DNA of 64,000 bases from Pararhodobacter sp. CCB-MM2 (GTDB taxonomy: Bacteria > Pseudomonadota > Alphaproteobacteria > Rhodobacterales > Rhodobacteraceae), in the NCBI RefSeq assembly GCF_001691415.1, contig NZ_LRRR01000001.1, positions 186,001-250,000 of the forward strand, written 5' to 3'. The notes under the pieces are model-generated. The model was given only the letters and a program-made list of their open reading frames with translations, did no database searches and was not told the origin of the DNA. Below are positions 55,903 to 64,000 of this stretch, one piece after another. The position numbers were made by a program, and so were the translations under genes. Numbering within the stretch: position 1 is the first letter of the stretch; each line of letters starts with the position of its first letter.

Positions 55903-57669
55903 ATGCCAGAAAATGAGAACGATATTCCGCTGGATTCCGAGCGGGCGCGACTCATCGGCAGCATCTACGAAGTCGTCCTCCGGCCCGAGCATTTCGACAG
56001 CTTCATGGCCGATTGGTCGGATTTCGTCGATAACGCGGCCCGGCGTCTGGGCGAGCTGAAGGTGTCGGACGGGCCCTCGGCCAAGCAATTGGAAGACCCG
56101 GTGATCGAGGCGCATTTCCGCCGGGCCTTCGCCTTGTTCGAACGTATGGGGCGGGGCGAGACGGTGGTGCCGCATGGCTCCGAAGGGCGCCCGCCCTTGG
56201 TCCGCTTGGGGCGCGGCGGGGTGATCCTCTCTCGCCAGCCCGAGGCCGAGACCCTGTTCGGTGCGCCCGTGTCATTGGCCAGCATCCGCGCGGCGTTGGA
56301 CCCCGATAGCGCGACCCGCCTGTCGGCCTTTCTGGCGGCACTGGACCGGGCGCCCGCCTCGGGCCGGTTTGCAGTGCTGTCGCTGGAGGAGGCGCCCTCC
56401 GAGATCTCGGCCTCGTTGCCGGGCGGGGGGCTGCTGGCCATCGTCACCAGCCGCGACCCTGAGGGCGATGGCTTCGTGGCCGAGATGCGGACGATGGGCA
56501 TAGGCTGGACGGCGGGGCTGTCCTCGATCCTCGCCGAGAGCTTTCGCCTGACCCCGCGTGAGGTGGAATTGGTGCGCGAGTTGACCCGCGGCGGTGATCT
56601 TCCGGCGGTGTCGCTGCGTAGTGGGCGCTCGCTCAACACCCTGCGTGCACAGCTGAAATCCGTGTTCGCCAAGACAAGGACGGGAGGCCAGCCCGAGCTG
56701 ATGCGTCTGGTCGCGGCCTTGATGCTGCACGGGCCGGACAGCGATGTCGCATTGGATGAGCCCCGCCATGCCGGTGAGGAGATCGCCATCGACGTGGGCG
56801 ACGGCCGCGTGATGCCGGTGCGCGTTGTCGGGCCCGAGGACGGGCTGCCGCTGGTTTTCGTGCACGGGATGCTGGAGGGGCTGGGCTCCCTTGCGCATCT
56901 GGAGCCGATCTTGCGGGCCGAGGGGTTGCGGATCTACGCGCCGATGCGGGCGAATTTCGGCAATTCCTACGGCGATCCCCGGATCAAGGAATCCGTCGAC
57001 ATCTACGCGCGTGACCTCGGTATCGTGCTGGAAACGCTGAAGCTTTCGCGCGTGGTGATGATGGGTCATATGGCCGGCGCGGTGCATGCCTTCGGCGCCG
57101 CCGGGCGGCTCGGTCGCCAGATCGCCGGGGTGGCCAATGTCGCGGGCGGCGTGCCGATCACCTCGATCGAGCAATTCGCGACGATGACCCCGCGCCAACG
57201 CGCCATGGCCTACACGGCGCGCTTCGCACCGGCCCTTCTGCCGGCCGTTCTGCGTGCCGGCATCGCCCAGATCGATAGCCGCAGCGCTGAGAGCTTCATG
57301 ATGCCGCTCTATCCGACCGGCACCCGCGACCGGGATCTGGTCGAGCGGCCCGCCATCGCCGAGGCCCTGATCGGCGGCTACCGCTTCACCGTGGCGCAGG
57401 GCCAGCGGGCGTTCCATGCGGACGCCTGGCATGTGACACGGGATTGGTCGGCGATCGTGGCGGGGTCGGATTGCCCCGTGCTACTGGTCCATGGCGCGTT
57501 GGACCCGGTCGTCAGCCTGCGCAGCGTTCGGGATTTCGCCCGTGAACGCAATCGGGTGCGGTTGGTCGAACTCCACGATGAGGGCCAGTTGCTGCTGTAC
57601 GCCAAGCCGCAGGTGGTGATGGCCCAGATCGCGGCTTTCGCGCGGGAATGCCTCGCCGGGCCGGGCTGA
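55903..57669 (+). CDS. LuxR-type regulator fused to a degenerate alpha/beta-hydrolase
   Basis: 588 residues. Residues 1-200 look PAS-like; 213-262 form a LuxR-type HTH (FRLTPREVELVRELTRG, RSLNTLRAQLKSVFAKT); 295-585 form an alpha/beta-hydrolase (LPLVFVHGMLEGLGSL, LLVHGALDPVVSL). The nucleophile elbow G-x-S-x-G reads GHMAG, with Met390 for Ser, and the catalytic His position reads EGQ (Gln562). The triad is broken, so the hydrolase fold is probably a ligand sensor. Ligand unknown. Confidence 0.87.
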   Translation: MPENENDIPLDSERARLIGSIYEVVLRPEHFDSFMADWSDFVDNAARRLGELKVSDGPSAKQLEDPVIEAHFRRAFALFERMGRGETVVPHGSEGRPPLVRLGRGGVILSRQPEAETLFGAPVSLASIRAALDPDSATRLSAFLAALDRAPASGRFAVLSLEEAPSEISASLPGGGLLAIVTSRDPEGDGFVAEMRTMGIGWTAGLSSILAESFRLTPREVELVRELTRGGDLPAVSLRSGRSLNTLRAQLKSVFAKTRTGGQPELMRLVAALMLHGPDSDVALDEPRHAGEEIAIDVGDGRVMPVRVVGPEDGLPLVFVHGMLEGLGSLAHLEPILRAEGLRIYAPMRANFGNSYGDPRIKESVDIYARDLGIVLETLKLSRVVMMGHMAGAVHAFGAAGRLGRQIAGVANVAGGVPITSIEQFATMTPRQRAMAYTARFAPALLPAVLRAGIAQIDSRSAESFMMPLYPTGTRDRDLVERPAIAEALIGGYRFTVAQGQRAFHADAWHVTRDWSAIVAGSDCPVLLVHGALDPVVSLRSVRDFARERNRVRLVELHDEGQLLLYAKPQVVMAQIAAFARECLAGPG

Positions 57670-57732
57670 GGCGCCTATTGCCGCCGCGCCACGTCGCGCC
57701 ATATCGACAGAGCAAGCCCCGGAAAGTGCCCC

Positions 57733-58470
57733 ATGACTGCATCGGCCCAAGAGCTTCCCAAGACCGAATTGGTGATCGGCTCGTACAACGTACACAAGGC
57801 CGTCGGCACGGACCGGCGGCGGGATCCGCACAGGACACTGACAGTGATCCGCGAGTTGCAGGCCGATCTGCTGGCCCTGCAGGAAGTCGACCGCCGCTTT
57901 GGGGATCGGCGTGGGATCTTGGACCTCGATGCGCTCTATGAGATGACGGGCCTGCGGCCGGTGCCGCTTTCCAACCGTAAGACCGAGCTGGCACATGGCT
58001 GGCATGGCAACCTGATTCTGTTTCGCGACGCCACGCTGGAAGAGGCGCGGGTGATCGACCTGCCGGGGTTGGAGCCTCGCGGCGCGATCATCGCCGATCT
58101 GCGCTTCGGCGATCAGCCGATCCGGGTGATCGCGGCCCATCTCGGGCTTCTCCGCGCCTCGCGCCTGCAACAGACCCGACGGCTAGCCGAGGAGATCAGC
58201 CCGACCCGTCCGACGCTGATGATGGGTGACTTGAATGAATGGCGCAAAGGACCGGGCTGTTCCCTGATGCCGATCAAGGCGGGGCTTGATGCGGTGACAC
58301 GGGCCAGCTCCGTCGCCAGCTTTCCCGCGAAACGCCCGATGTTGCCGCTGGATCGGATCATCGGCTGCACCCGGGCCGAGGTCGTGGATCTGGCGCCGCA
58401 TATCTCGGATCTGGCGCGGTTGGCGTCGGATCATCTGCCCATCCGGGCCCGCCTGAGGATCGCCGAATGA
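57733..58470 (+). CDS. Endonuclease/exonuclease/phosphatase family protein
   Basis: 245 residues. EEP-fold motifs: GSYNVHKAVG, LLALQEVD (metal glutamate), MMGDLNEWR and SDHLPI (catalytic His near the end). Likely a phosphodiesterase or phosphatase acting on a lipid or nucleotide. Overlaps the phospholipase D-like gene by four bases (ATGA). Confidence 0.9.
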   Translation: MTASAQELPKTELVIGSYNVHKAVGTDRRRDPHRTLTVIRELQADLLALQEVDRRFGDRRGILDLDALYEMTGLRPVPLSNRKTELAHGWHGNLILFRDATLEEARVIDLPGLEPRGAIIADLRFGDQPIRVIAAHLGLLRASRLQQTRRLAEEISPTRPTLMMGDLNEWRKGPGCSLMPIKAGLDAVTRASSVASFPAKRPMLPLDRIIGCTRAEVVDLAPHISDLARLASDHLPIRARLRIAE

Positions 58471-59990
58471 ACAGCTGGAGTGACTGGATTGTCGGCGCCC
58501 TCGTACTGGCGCTGGTGCTGGTGGTGGTCAGCCTCTGGGCGGCCGGGCGTTTCGCCAAGGTCCGGCGCGGGAATGTCTCGCACATGATCCCCGCCGGCGA
58601 CGAGGCCGAATACGACCGCCTGCTGGAGCCCTTGGAGCGCGAACATGTAGGCCTTTCGGGCGTTCGGTTGGTCCCGGACGAGGCCGAGGCTCTGGCCCTG
58701 CGTCTGTCGCTGGCCCGCAAGGCCGAGCGTAGCCTCGATCTGATGTATTACATCTGGGAGGATGATCTGACCGGCCGCATGCTGGCGCGCGAGGTGCTGG
58801 CGGCGGCGGATCGCGGCGTGCGGGTGCGCATGCTGATCGACGATGTGAACATGATCCGCCGGGTGCCCGCCTACCGCGCGCTGGACCGCCATCCGTCGAT
58901 CGAGGTGCGGCTGTTCAATCCGATCCGCAACAAGGACATGGGCCTGTTGCGCGGGGCCGAGATGATCATCAACCTGCTGCCCTACAACCGGCGCATGCAC
59001 AACAAGATGTTCATCGCCGACAACCGCATCGCCATCACCGGCGGGCGCAATGTGGGCGACCCGTATTTCGGCGCGCAGAAGGGGACGGGGATCTGCTTCG
59101 ACGACCTCGACATCGTGTTGGCCGGGCCCGTTCTGCGCAGCATGGGCAGCCTGTACGACAGCTTCTGGAATTCGGATGTGGCGCTGCCGGTGCGGACCTT
59201 GCGGCTGGGCAAACAGACCCGTCTGCGCCGGTTCCGGACCTATCTCGACCGGTTCCTCGGCGGCCCGTCGAACCGCGAGCGGCTGAACCGCATGGGCCTG
59301 CCGGGACCGGAGAAGGCTATCGAATGCCTCGGGGTCGACCGGCTGGACTGGATCGACGGGTTGGAATTCATCGCCGACCCGCCCGAGAAGGCCCTGCAGG
59401 CCCGGCGCGAGGGCTGGATGCCCGGGAAGATCATGCCCGTCGTCCGCTCCGCCAAGAAATCCCTGCGGATCATGACGCCCTATCTGGTGCCGGGCAAACG
59501 CGGGCTGAAGACGCTGATCGAGCTCGCCGAAAGCGGGGTCGAGATCGAGATCATCACCAACGGCCTCGGGCGCTCGGATTCGGTCTTGGTCTATGGCGCG
59601 TATCGCTGGTATCGGCCGCGGCTTCTGAAAGCCGGGATCAAGCTGGTCGAGGCTGCGCGGCCGGATCAGCCCGACACCATGCTGCACGCCAAGACCTTCA
59701 TCGTCGATGACGAGAGAGCCTTCGTCGGCTCGTTCAACTTCGACATGCGCTCGGCCTTCCTCAATACCGAGTTGGGCGTGCTTTTCGACGATGCCAAGTT
59801 GATCGGGCAACTGAATGACATCTTCGACGAGACCTGTGCGCCCGAAAGGGGCTGGCGCGTCAGCCGCGACGGGCATGTGTTGCTGTGGACGCGGGGCGAG
59901 CAATCGACCCATCTGGAGCCCGGCACCAATTGGTGGAAACGCGCGTTGACCTTCTGCATCGGCCACATGCCAATCCACGGGTTCCTATGA
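58467..59990 (+). CDS. Phospholipase D family protein (cardiolipin synthase-like)
   Basis: 507 residues. One N-terminal membrane helix (DWIVGALVLALVLVVVSLWAA), then two HKD motifs: HNKMFIADNRIAITGGRN and HAKTFIVDDERAFVGS. That fits the PLD superfamily subgroup that resembles cardiolipin synthase or PLD-type phosphatidyltransferases. Coupled to the EEP gene. Ends six bases inside the convergent aat gene. Confidence 0.92.
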   Translation: MNSWSDWIVGALVLALVLVVVSLWAAGRFAKVRRGNVSHMIPAGDEAEYDRLLEPLEREHVGLSGVRLVPDEAEALALRLSLARKAERSLDLMYYIWEDDLTGRMLAREVLAAADRGVRVRMLIDDVNMIRRVPAYRALDRHPSIEVRLFNPIRNKDMGLLRGAEMIINLLPYNRRMHNKMFIADNRIAITGGRNVGDPYFGAQKGTGICFDDLDIVLAGPVLRSMGSLYDSFWNSDVALPVRTLRLGKQTRLRRFRTYLDRFLGGPSNRERLNRMGLPGPEKAIECLGVDRLDWIDGLEFIADPPEKALQARREGWMPGKIMPVVRSAKKSLRIMTPYLVPGKRGLKTLIELAESGVEIEIITNGLGRSDSVLVYGAYRWYRPRLLKAGIKLVEAARPDQPDTMLHAKTFIVDDERAFVGSFNFDMRSAFLNTELGVLFDDAKLIGQLNDIFDETCAPERGWRVSRDGHVLLWTRGEQSTHLEPGTNWWKRALTFCIGHMPIHGFL

Positions 59991-60617
59991 CCAGAAGGCC
60001 CCGTCCGCACGCGCGGGATTGACCGGGGCGAAGGCGATCTCGGGCCGGGCCGGGGCCTCCAGCGCCTCGGCCAAGGCCTTGCGATAGCGCGCGCGGGGGA
60101 TCTCGATCCCGCCGAGGCTGGCAAGGTGATCGGTCAGGTATTGCGTGTCCATCAGCTGGAAGCCCCCCAGCCGCAGCCTCGTCACCAGCTCTGCCAGCGC
60201 CATCTTCGAGCCGCCCGTCACGCGCGAGACCATGCTTTCGGCGAAGAACGCACCGCCGAGGGCAAGGCCATAGACGCCGCCGGCAAACCGACCGTCAGGC
60301 GACCAGACCTCAATGGAATGGGCGAGGCCAAGCTCGTGCAGGGCGTTGAAAACGGTGAAGATCTCGTCGTTGATCCAGGTCACGTCGCGATCCGCGCAGG
60401 CGGTGACGACGCCGTCGAAATCCCGGTCACAGCTGAAGGTGAAACCGCCGCGCTTGCGGGTGCGGATCAAGCTGCGCGAGGCATGAAAGCCGTCCAACGG
60501 CATGACGCCCCTTTGTCGGGGCTCGAACCAGTGGATGTCGGTGGCCTCGGCGGTCTCGGCCATGGGAAAGACGCCGCCCGCATAGGCCCTGACGATCAAT
60601 TCCGGCGTCAGACGCAT
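59985..60617 (-). CDS. aat: Leucyl/phenylalanyl-tRNA-protein transferase
   Basis: 210 residues. N-end-rule enzyme that adds Leu/Phe to N-terminal Arg/Lys. Motifs: YAGGVFPMAE, WFEPRQRGVMPL, GGVYGLALGGAFFAESM and LMDTQYLTDHL. Overlaps the PLD-type gene by six bases, tail to tail. Confidence 0.96.
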   Translation of the reverse strand: MRLTPELIVRAYAGGVFPMAETAEATDIHWFEPRQRGVMPLDGFHASRSLIRTRKRGGFTFSCDRDFDGVVTACADRDVTWINDEIFTVFNALHELGLAHSIEVWSPDGRFAGGVYGLALGGAFFAESMVSRVTGGSKMALAELVTRLRLGGFQLMDTQYLTDHLASLGGIEIPRARYRKALAEALEAPARPEIAFAPVNPARADGAFWS

Positions 60618-60659
60618 CCCGCCCCATCATCTTGTCGAAACTACTCAGGAGAGCGGTCC

Positions 60660-60682
60660 GGGGAGGGCGCGCGGCCCTCCCC
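60660..60682 (-). terminator. GC-rich hairpin after accC
   Basis: Perfect 9-bp stem GGGGAGGGC/GCCCTCCCC with a five-base loop, eight bases after the accC stop. No T-run, so the strength is uncertain. Confidence 0.5.
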
Positions 60683-60690
60683 GAAGGGGA

Positions 60691-62037
60691 TTACCCCAAT
60701 TCCTTGGCCAGGAACTTCTCCAGCCAATGAATGTCATAATTACCCGACAGCACGTCTTCGTTCTCCAAGAGTGCGAAGAACAGCGGCACGGTGGTGTCGA
60801 TGCCGTCGATGATCAGCTCGCCCAGCGCGCGTTTCAGACGTGCCAGCGCCTCCGGCCGGTCGCGGCCGTGGACGATCAGCTTGCCGATCAGGCTGTCGTA
60901 ATAGGGCGGGATCTTGTAGCCGCCGTACAGCGCCGAATCCATCCGCACACCCAGACCGCCGGGGGCGTGGAAGGTGTTCACCTTGCCGGGGCAGGGCGCG
61001 AAGTTCGGCAGACGCTCGGCGTTGATCCGTACCTCGATCGAGTGGCCGTTCACCACCAGATCGTCCTGCGTGAACGACAGCGGCATGCCCGAGGCCACGC
61101 GGATCTGCTCGCGCACGAGGTCCACGCCGAAGATCGCTTCGGTCACCGGATGCTCCACCTGCAGACGGGTGTTCATCTCGATGAAGTAGAACTCGCCGTC
61201 CTCGAACAGGAACTCGATCGTGCCGGCGCCGGCGTATTTCATCTTGCCGATGGCCTCGGCGCAGACGCCACCGATCCAGGCGCGTTGCTCAGGCGTGATG
61301 ATCGGGCCGGGAGCCTCCTCGAGCACCTTCTGGTGGCGACGCTGCAGCGAGCAGTCGCGCTCGCCCAGATGCACCGCACCGCCCTTGCCGTCACCGAAGA
61401 CCTGGATCTCGATGTGGCGCGGCTTTTGCAGGTACTTCTCGATATAGACTTCGTCGTTGCCGAAGGCGGCCTTGGCTTCGGAGCGCGCGGTGCGGAAGGC
61501 GACTTCCAGCTCGGCTTCCGATTTCGCCACCTTCATGCCGCGACCACCACCACCGGCGGTGGCCTTGATGATCACCGGGTAGCCCATGCTGCCCGCGACC
61601 TTCTTGGCCGTCTCGATGTCCGGCACACCCCCGTCCGAGCCCGGCACCACCGGGATGCCCAGCGTCTTGGCGGTTTCCTTGGCGGTGATCTTGTCGCCCA
61701 TCTGGCGGATGTGCTCGGCCCGGGGGCCGATGAAGGTCAGGTCGTGATCCTCGACCATCTGCACGAAATTGGCGTTCTCCGACAGGAAGCCATAGCCGGG
61801 ATGGATCGCCTGCGCGCCGGTGACTTCACAGGCCGAGATGATCGCGGCCATGTGCAGGTAGCTGTCGACCGAGGCGGCCGGGCCGATGCAGATGGCCTCG
61901 TCGGCCATGCGGACATGCATCGCGTCGCTGTCGGCGGTGGAATGCACCGCGACCGACTGGATGCCCATCTCGCGGCAGGCCCGGATCACGCGCAGCGCGA
62001 TCTCGCCCCGGTTCGCGATGAGGATTTTTTCGAACAT
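60691..62037 (-). CDS. accC: Acetyl-CoA carboxylase, biotin carboxylase subunit
   Basis: 448 residues. ATP-grasp enzyme: [17 protein letters not shown] at the N-terminus, [10 protein letters not shown] for ATP binding, [12 protein letters not shown] and [14 protein letters not shown] in the active site. Carboxylates biotin on AccB for fatty acid synthesis. Ten bases after accB, one transcription unit. Confidence 0.97.
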   Translation of the reverse strand: MFEKILIANRGEIALRVIRACREMGIQSVAVHSTADSDAMHVRMADEAICIGPAASVDSYLHMAAIISACEVTGAQAIHPGYGFLSENANFVQMVEDHDLTFIGPRAEHIRQMGDKITAKETAKTLGIPVVPGSDGGVPDIETAKKVAGSMGYPVIIKATAGGGGRGMKVAKSEAELEVAFRTARSEAKAAFGNDEVYIEKYLQKPRHIEIQVFGDGKGGAVHLGERDCSLQRRHQKVLEEAPGPIITPEQRAWIGGVCAEAIGKMKYAGAGTIEFLFEDGEFYFIEMNTRLQVEHPVTEAIFGVDLVREQIRVASGMPLSFTQDDLVVNGHSIEVRINAERLPNFAPCPGKVNTFHAPGGLGVRMDSALYGGYKIPPYYDSLIGKLIVHGRDRPEALARLKRALGELIIDGIDTTVPLFFALLENEDVLSGNYDIHWLEKFLAKELG

Positions 62038-62047
62038 GGGGCGGCCC

Positions 62048-62557
62048 TTATTCGACGATCACCAGAGGGGCGCCGTATTCGACGGGGGTGCCGTCGGACA
62101 CGAGGATGCGCTTCACGGTCCCCGAAGCGGGCGCCGGGATGTGGTTCATGGTCTTCATCGCTTCGATGATCAGCAGGGTCTGGCCCGCGCTGACCTGCTG
62201 GCCGACGGTGATGAACGCATCGGCGCCCGGTTCCGGAGCCAGATAGGCGGTGCCGACCATCGGCGAGGTCACGGCACCGGGATGGTCCGCGGGATCGTCC
62301 GACTTGGCCGGGGCTGCAGCCGAAGCCGCAGCGGCGGGCGCAGCCGCCGGAGCCGCCGCAGGGGCCGCCGCCGGAGCGGGGGCATATTGCATCGGCGCGT
62401 ATTGCGGCGCCGGAGCGTGCTTGGAGACCTTCACGTTCAGCGCGTCGTTCTCGCCGTATTCGCGCTTCACCGAGATCTCGCTCAGCTCGTTATCGTTGAG
62501 CAGTTCGGCAAGGGCCTTGATGAAGGCCACGTCGGCCGTGGTGTGATCTTTGCTCAT
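62048..62557 (-). CDS. accB: Biotin carboxyl carrier protein of acetyl-CoA carboxylase
   Basis: 169 residues. N-terminal domain, a flexible Ala/Pro-rich linker (about residues 58-85) and a biotinyl domain with the biotin lysine in [12 protein letters not shown] at 62557 is chosen because GAGG is correctly spaced from it; ATG 62563 lies directly on the ribosome site. Confidence 0.95.
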   Translation of the reverse strand: MSKDHTTADVAFIKALAELLNDNELSEISVKREYGENDALNVKVSKHAPAPQYAPMQYAPAPAAAPAAAPAAAPAAAASAAAPAKSDDPADHPGAVTSPMVGTAYLAPEPGADAFITVGQQVSAGQTLLIIEAMKTMNHIPAPASGTVKRILVSDGTPVEYGAPLVIVE

Positions 62558-62804
62558 GGACATCCTCGTTGGGGTTCCGGCTTTCCGCCCCGTTTGGTTG
62601 TGCGTGCCGGGTCTTCTGCAGCTTGTTAGGCGCTAACCGCGATTTGCCGCGGCGTTATACGTCAGGCCCTTGGCCCTGAAAAGTGCGATTCTCCCCCCTT
62701 GGCGGGCGATGCTTCCGCGAACCCGACCTCCCGTCCGGGTTGCGGCGCGGCTTGCGCGCAGGGTGGGCGCATGGTGTAACAGAGTGGAAGCAGAGGCAAG
62801 CGAC

Positions 62805-64000
62805 ATGCCGAAATCCGCCCTCTCGGGTACGCGAATCCGCAGCTTGCGCACGGCGCGGCGCATGGCGCAGGCCGATCTGGCCCGCTTGGCCGGGGTATCG
62901 CCGTCCTATCTAAACCTGATCGAACACAACCGCCGCCGGGCCTCGGCCGGGGTGCTCGAATCCCTCGCCAAGGCGCTGCATGTGCCCGTGGAGACGCTGG
63001 ACGAAGGCGCGGGCGACGCCCAGATCGAGGCCCTTCGCGCCGCCGCCGCGCGGGCCAATGCCTCGGTCACGCCCGAAATCGACCGGGCCGAGGAGTTCAT
63101 CGGCCGCTTCCCTGGCTGGGCCGCGTTGGTCGCGCAACTGGCCGCCGCCGCCGAAGCGCAGGAGCGGGTGATCGAGCGTCTCTCCGACCGGATGGCGCAT
63201 GACCCGAACCTCTCGGCCTCGTTGCATGAGATCGTCTCGGCGGTGACCTCGGTGCAATCGACGGCGGCCATTCTCGCGGAATCGGACGAGCTGGAGCCCG
63301 AGTGGCGCGCGCGCTTCCATCGCAACGTGCACGAGGATTCGGTCCGGCTGGCCAATGCCGCCGAGGCGCTGGTGGCCTTTCTGGATACCTCGGGCGAGGA
63401 AACCGGCCTCGCGGCACCGCAGGAGGAGCTGGAAAGCTGGCTGGAGCGCCAGCATTTCCACGTCGCCGCCACCGAGAGCCCCGATCGCGTGGATTGGCCG
63501 CGCCACATCGCCGGCGAGCCCGAACTTGCGACCGCCGCCGCGCGCAGCCTCGCCGCGGCATGGCTGACACGGGCGCAGGCGGATGCGCAAGCCCTGCCGC
63601 TCAATCGCCTGCTGCCCGCGCTGACCAAGATGCTTTCTGCCGGTGACGGCTTCGCGCCCGAAACCTTGGCCCGGGATTTCGGCTGCGACCTCGCGCGGCT
63701 GTTCCGCCGTCTGGCCACGCTGCCGCCCGATCCCGGCATCCCGCGCTTCGGCCTCGTGACCTGCGACGGCTCGGGGACCTTGACCTTCCGCCGCCCGGTT
63801 GAAGGGTTCCAGCTGCCGCGTTTCGGTGGGGCCTGTCCGCTGTGGCCGCTCTATGAGGCGCTGCTGCGTCCGGACCGCCCGGTGCGCACCTTGGTGGAGG
63901 TCGCCGGACGCCCGCCCGCGCGTTTCGTGGCCCATGCCGTGGCCGGCGCGCGCGATCCCCTGCGGTTCGATCCGCCGCATGTCTGGGAGGCCTCGATGCT
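62805..64000 (+). CDS. ScfR-family short-chain acyl-CoA regulator (XRE HTH + DUF2083), truncated by window end
   Basis: 398 codons are visible and the frame stays open. Residues 7-62 are an XRE-type HTH (GTRIRSLRTARRMAQADLARL, VSPSYLNLIEHNRRRAS). The central region has a conserved helical part and the C-terminal region matches the domain seen in RamB, PrpR and PccR of Rhodobacter sphaeroides, which respond to short-chain acyl-CoA. Divergent from accB; the target is likely propionate or acetate metabolism. Confidence 0.85.
   Translation, partial: MPKSALSGTRIRSLRTARRMAQADLARLAGVSPSYLNLIEHNRRRASAGVLESLAKALHVPVETLDEGAGDAQIEALRAAAARANASVTPEIDRAEEFIGRFPGWAALVAQLAAAAEAQERVIERLSDRMAHDPNLSASLHEIVSAVTSVQSTAAILAESDELEPEWRARFHRNVHEDSVRLANAAEALVAFLDTSGEETGLAAPQEELESWLERQHFHVAATESPDRVDWPRHIAGEPELATAAARSLAAAWLTRAQADAQALPLNRLLPALTKMLSAGDGFAPETLARDFGCDLARLFRRLATLPPDPGIPRFGLVTCDGSGTLTFRRPVEGFQLPRFGGACPLWPLYEALLRPDRPVRTLVEVAGRPPARFVAHAVAGARDPLRFDPPHVWEASM

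Overview
This 64 kb, GC-rich window reads as a chromosomal segment of an alphaproteobacterium of the Rhodobacterales (Rhodobacter/Roseobacter/Paracoccus relatives). The pointers are the coaX-RNase J pair, the XdhABC set joined to a BMP-type ABC transporter, the single-chain indolepyruvate ferredoxin oxidoreductase with its own Lrp regulator, an FNR/FnrL box, the ScfR-type regulator and strong G/C use at third codon positions. No rRNA, tRNA, IS element, prophage or CRISPR array was found, and most genes are ordinary housekeeping or metabolic genes.

Layout. 1-3.6 kb: coaX, RNase J and an orphan FliM/FliN-type SpoA protein. 3.7-13.1 kb, minus strand: one continuous unit xdhA-xdhB-xdhC-ABC ATPase-permease-permease-BMP binding protein, which combines purine/nucleoside uptake with xanthine oxidation; a RutR-like palindrome lies in front of it. 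13.3-18.3 kb: dnaE, a crotonase and KDPG aldolase. 18.3-18.7 kb: an AT-rich gap with DnaA-box-like sites. 18.7-24.3 kb: indolepyruvate ferredoxin oxidoreductase, a divergent Lrp regulator and a membrane-anchored spermidine-synthase-like protein. 24.4-31.1 kb: CoxD/CoxE/CoxF-type molybdenum hydroxylase maturation genes and a MoeA-like protein, interrupted by a large OmpA-family gene whose leader carries CCUCC-loop hairpins. 31.2-34.6 kb: a FIST protein and a hybrid histidine kinase resembling the NosP/NahK nitric oxide sensing pair. 34.7-42.3 kb: methyltransferase/LysR pair, aspartate aminotransferase, an XRE regulator with sdhE, two related secreted proteins of an unrecognised domain family, a winged-helix regulator and lipA. 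42.5-49.2 kb: peroxiredoxin, a VWA protein with a 54-residue membrane protein upstream, a DUF2927 lipoprotein, dusA, hemE and an ArsR regulator fused to a degenerate ArsC-like domain. 49.5-60.6 kb: TadE/TadG-like proteins, an amine oxidoreductase, a DUF938 methyltransferase, an AhpD-like protein behind a perfect FNR box, gamma-glutamyltransferase, a LuxR regulator fused to a degenerate alpha/beta-hydrolase, an EEP phosphatase/PLD pair and aat. 60.7-64 kb: accB-accC and a truncated ScfR-type regulator.

The most interesting items are: (1) a three-hairpin RNA structure upstream of the OmpA gene with CCUCCUCCC-type loops, like the cuckoo/CcsR small RNAs of Rhodobacterales; (2) two one-component regulators whose sensor halves are enzyme folds that have lost their catalytic residues (ArsR + pseudo-ArsC; LuxR + pseudo-alpha/beta-hydrolase); (3) the clustered DnaA-type boxes in an AT-rich gap; (4) the FIST/hybrid-kinase pair; (5) a small secreted-domain family present in three copies.
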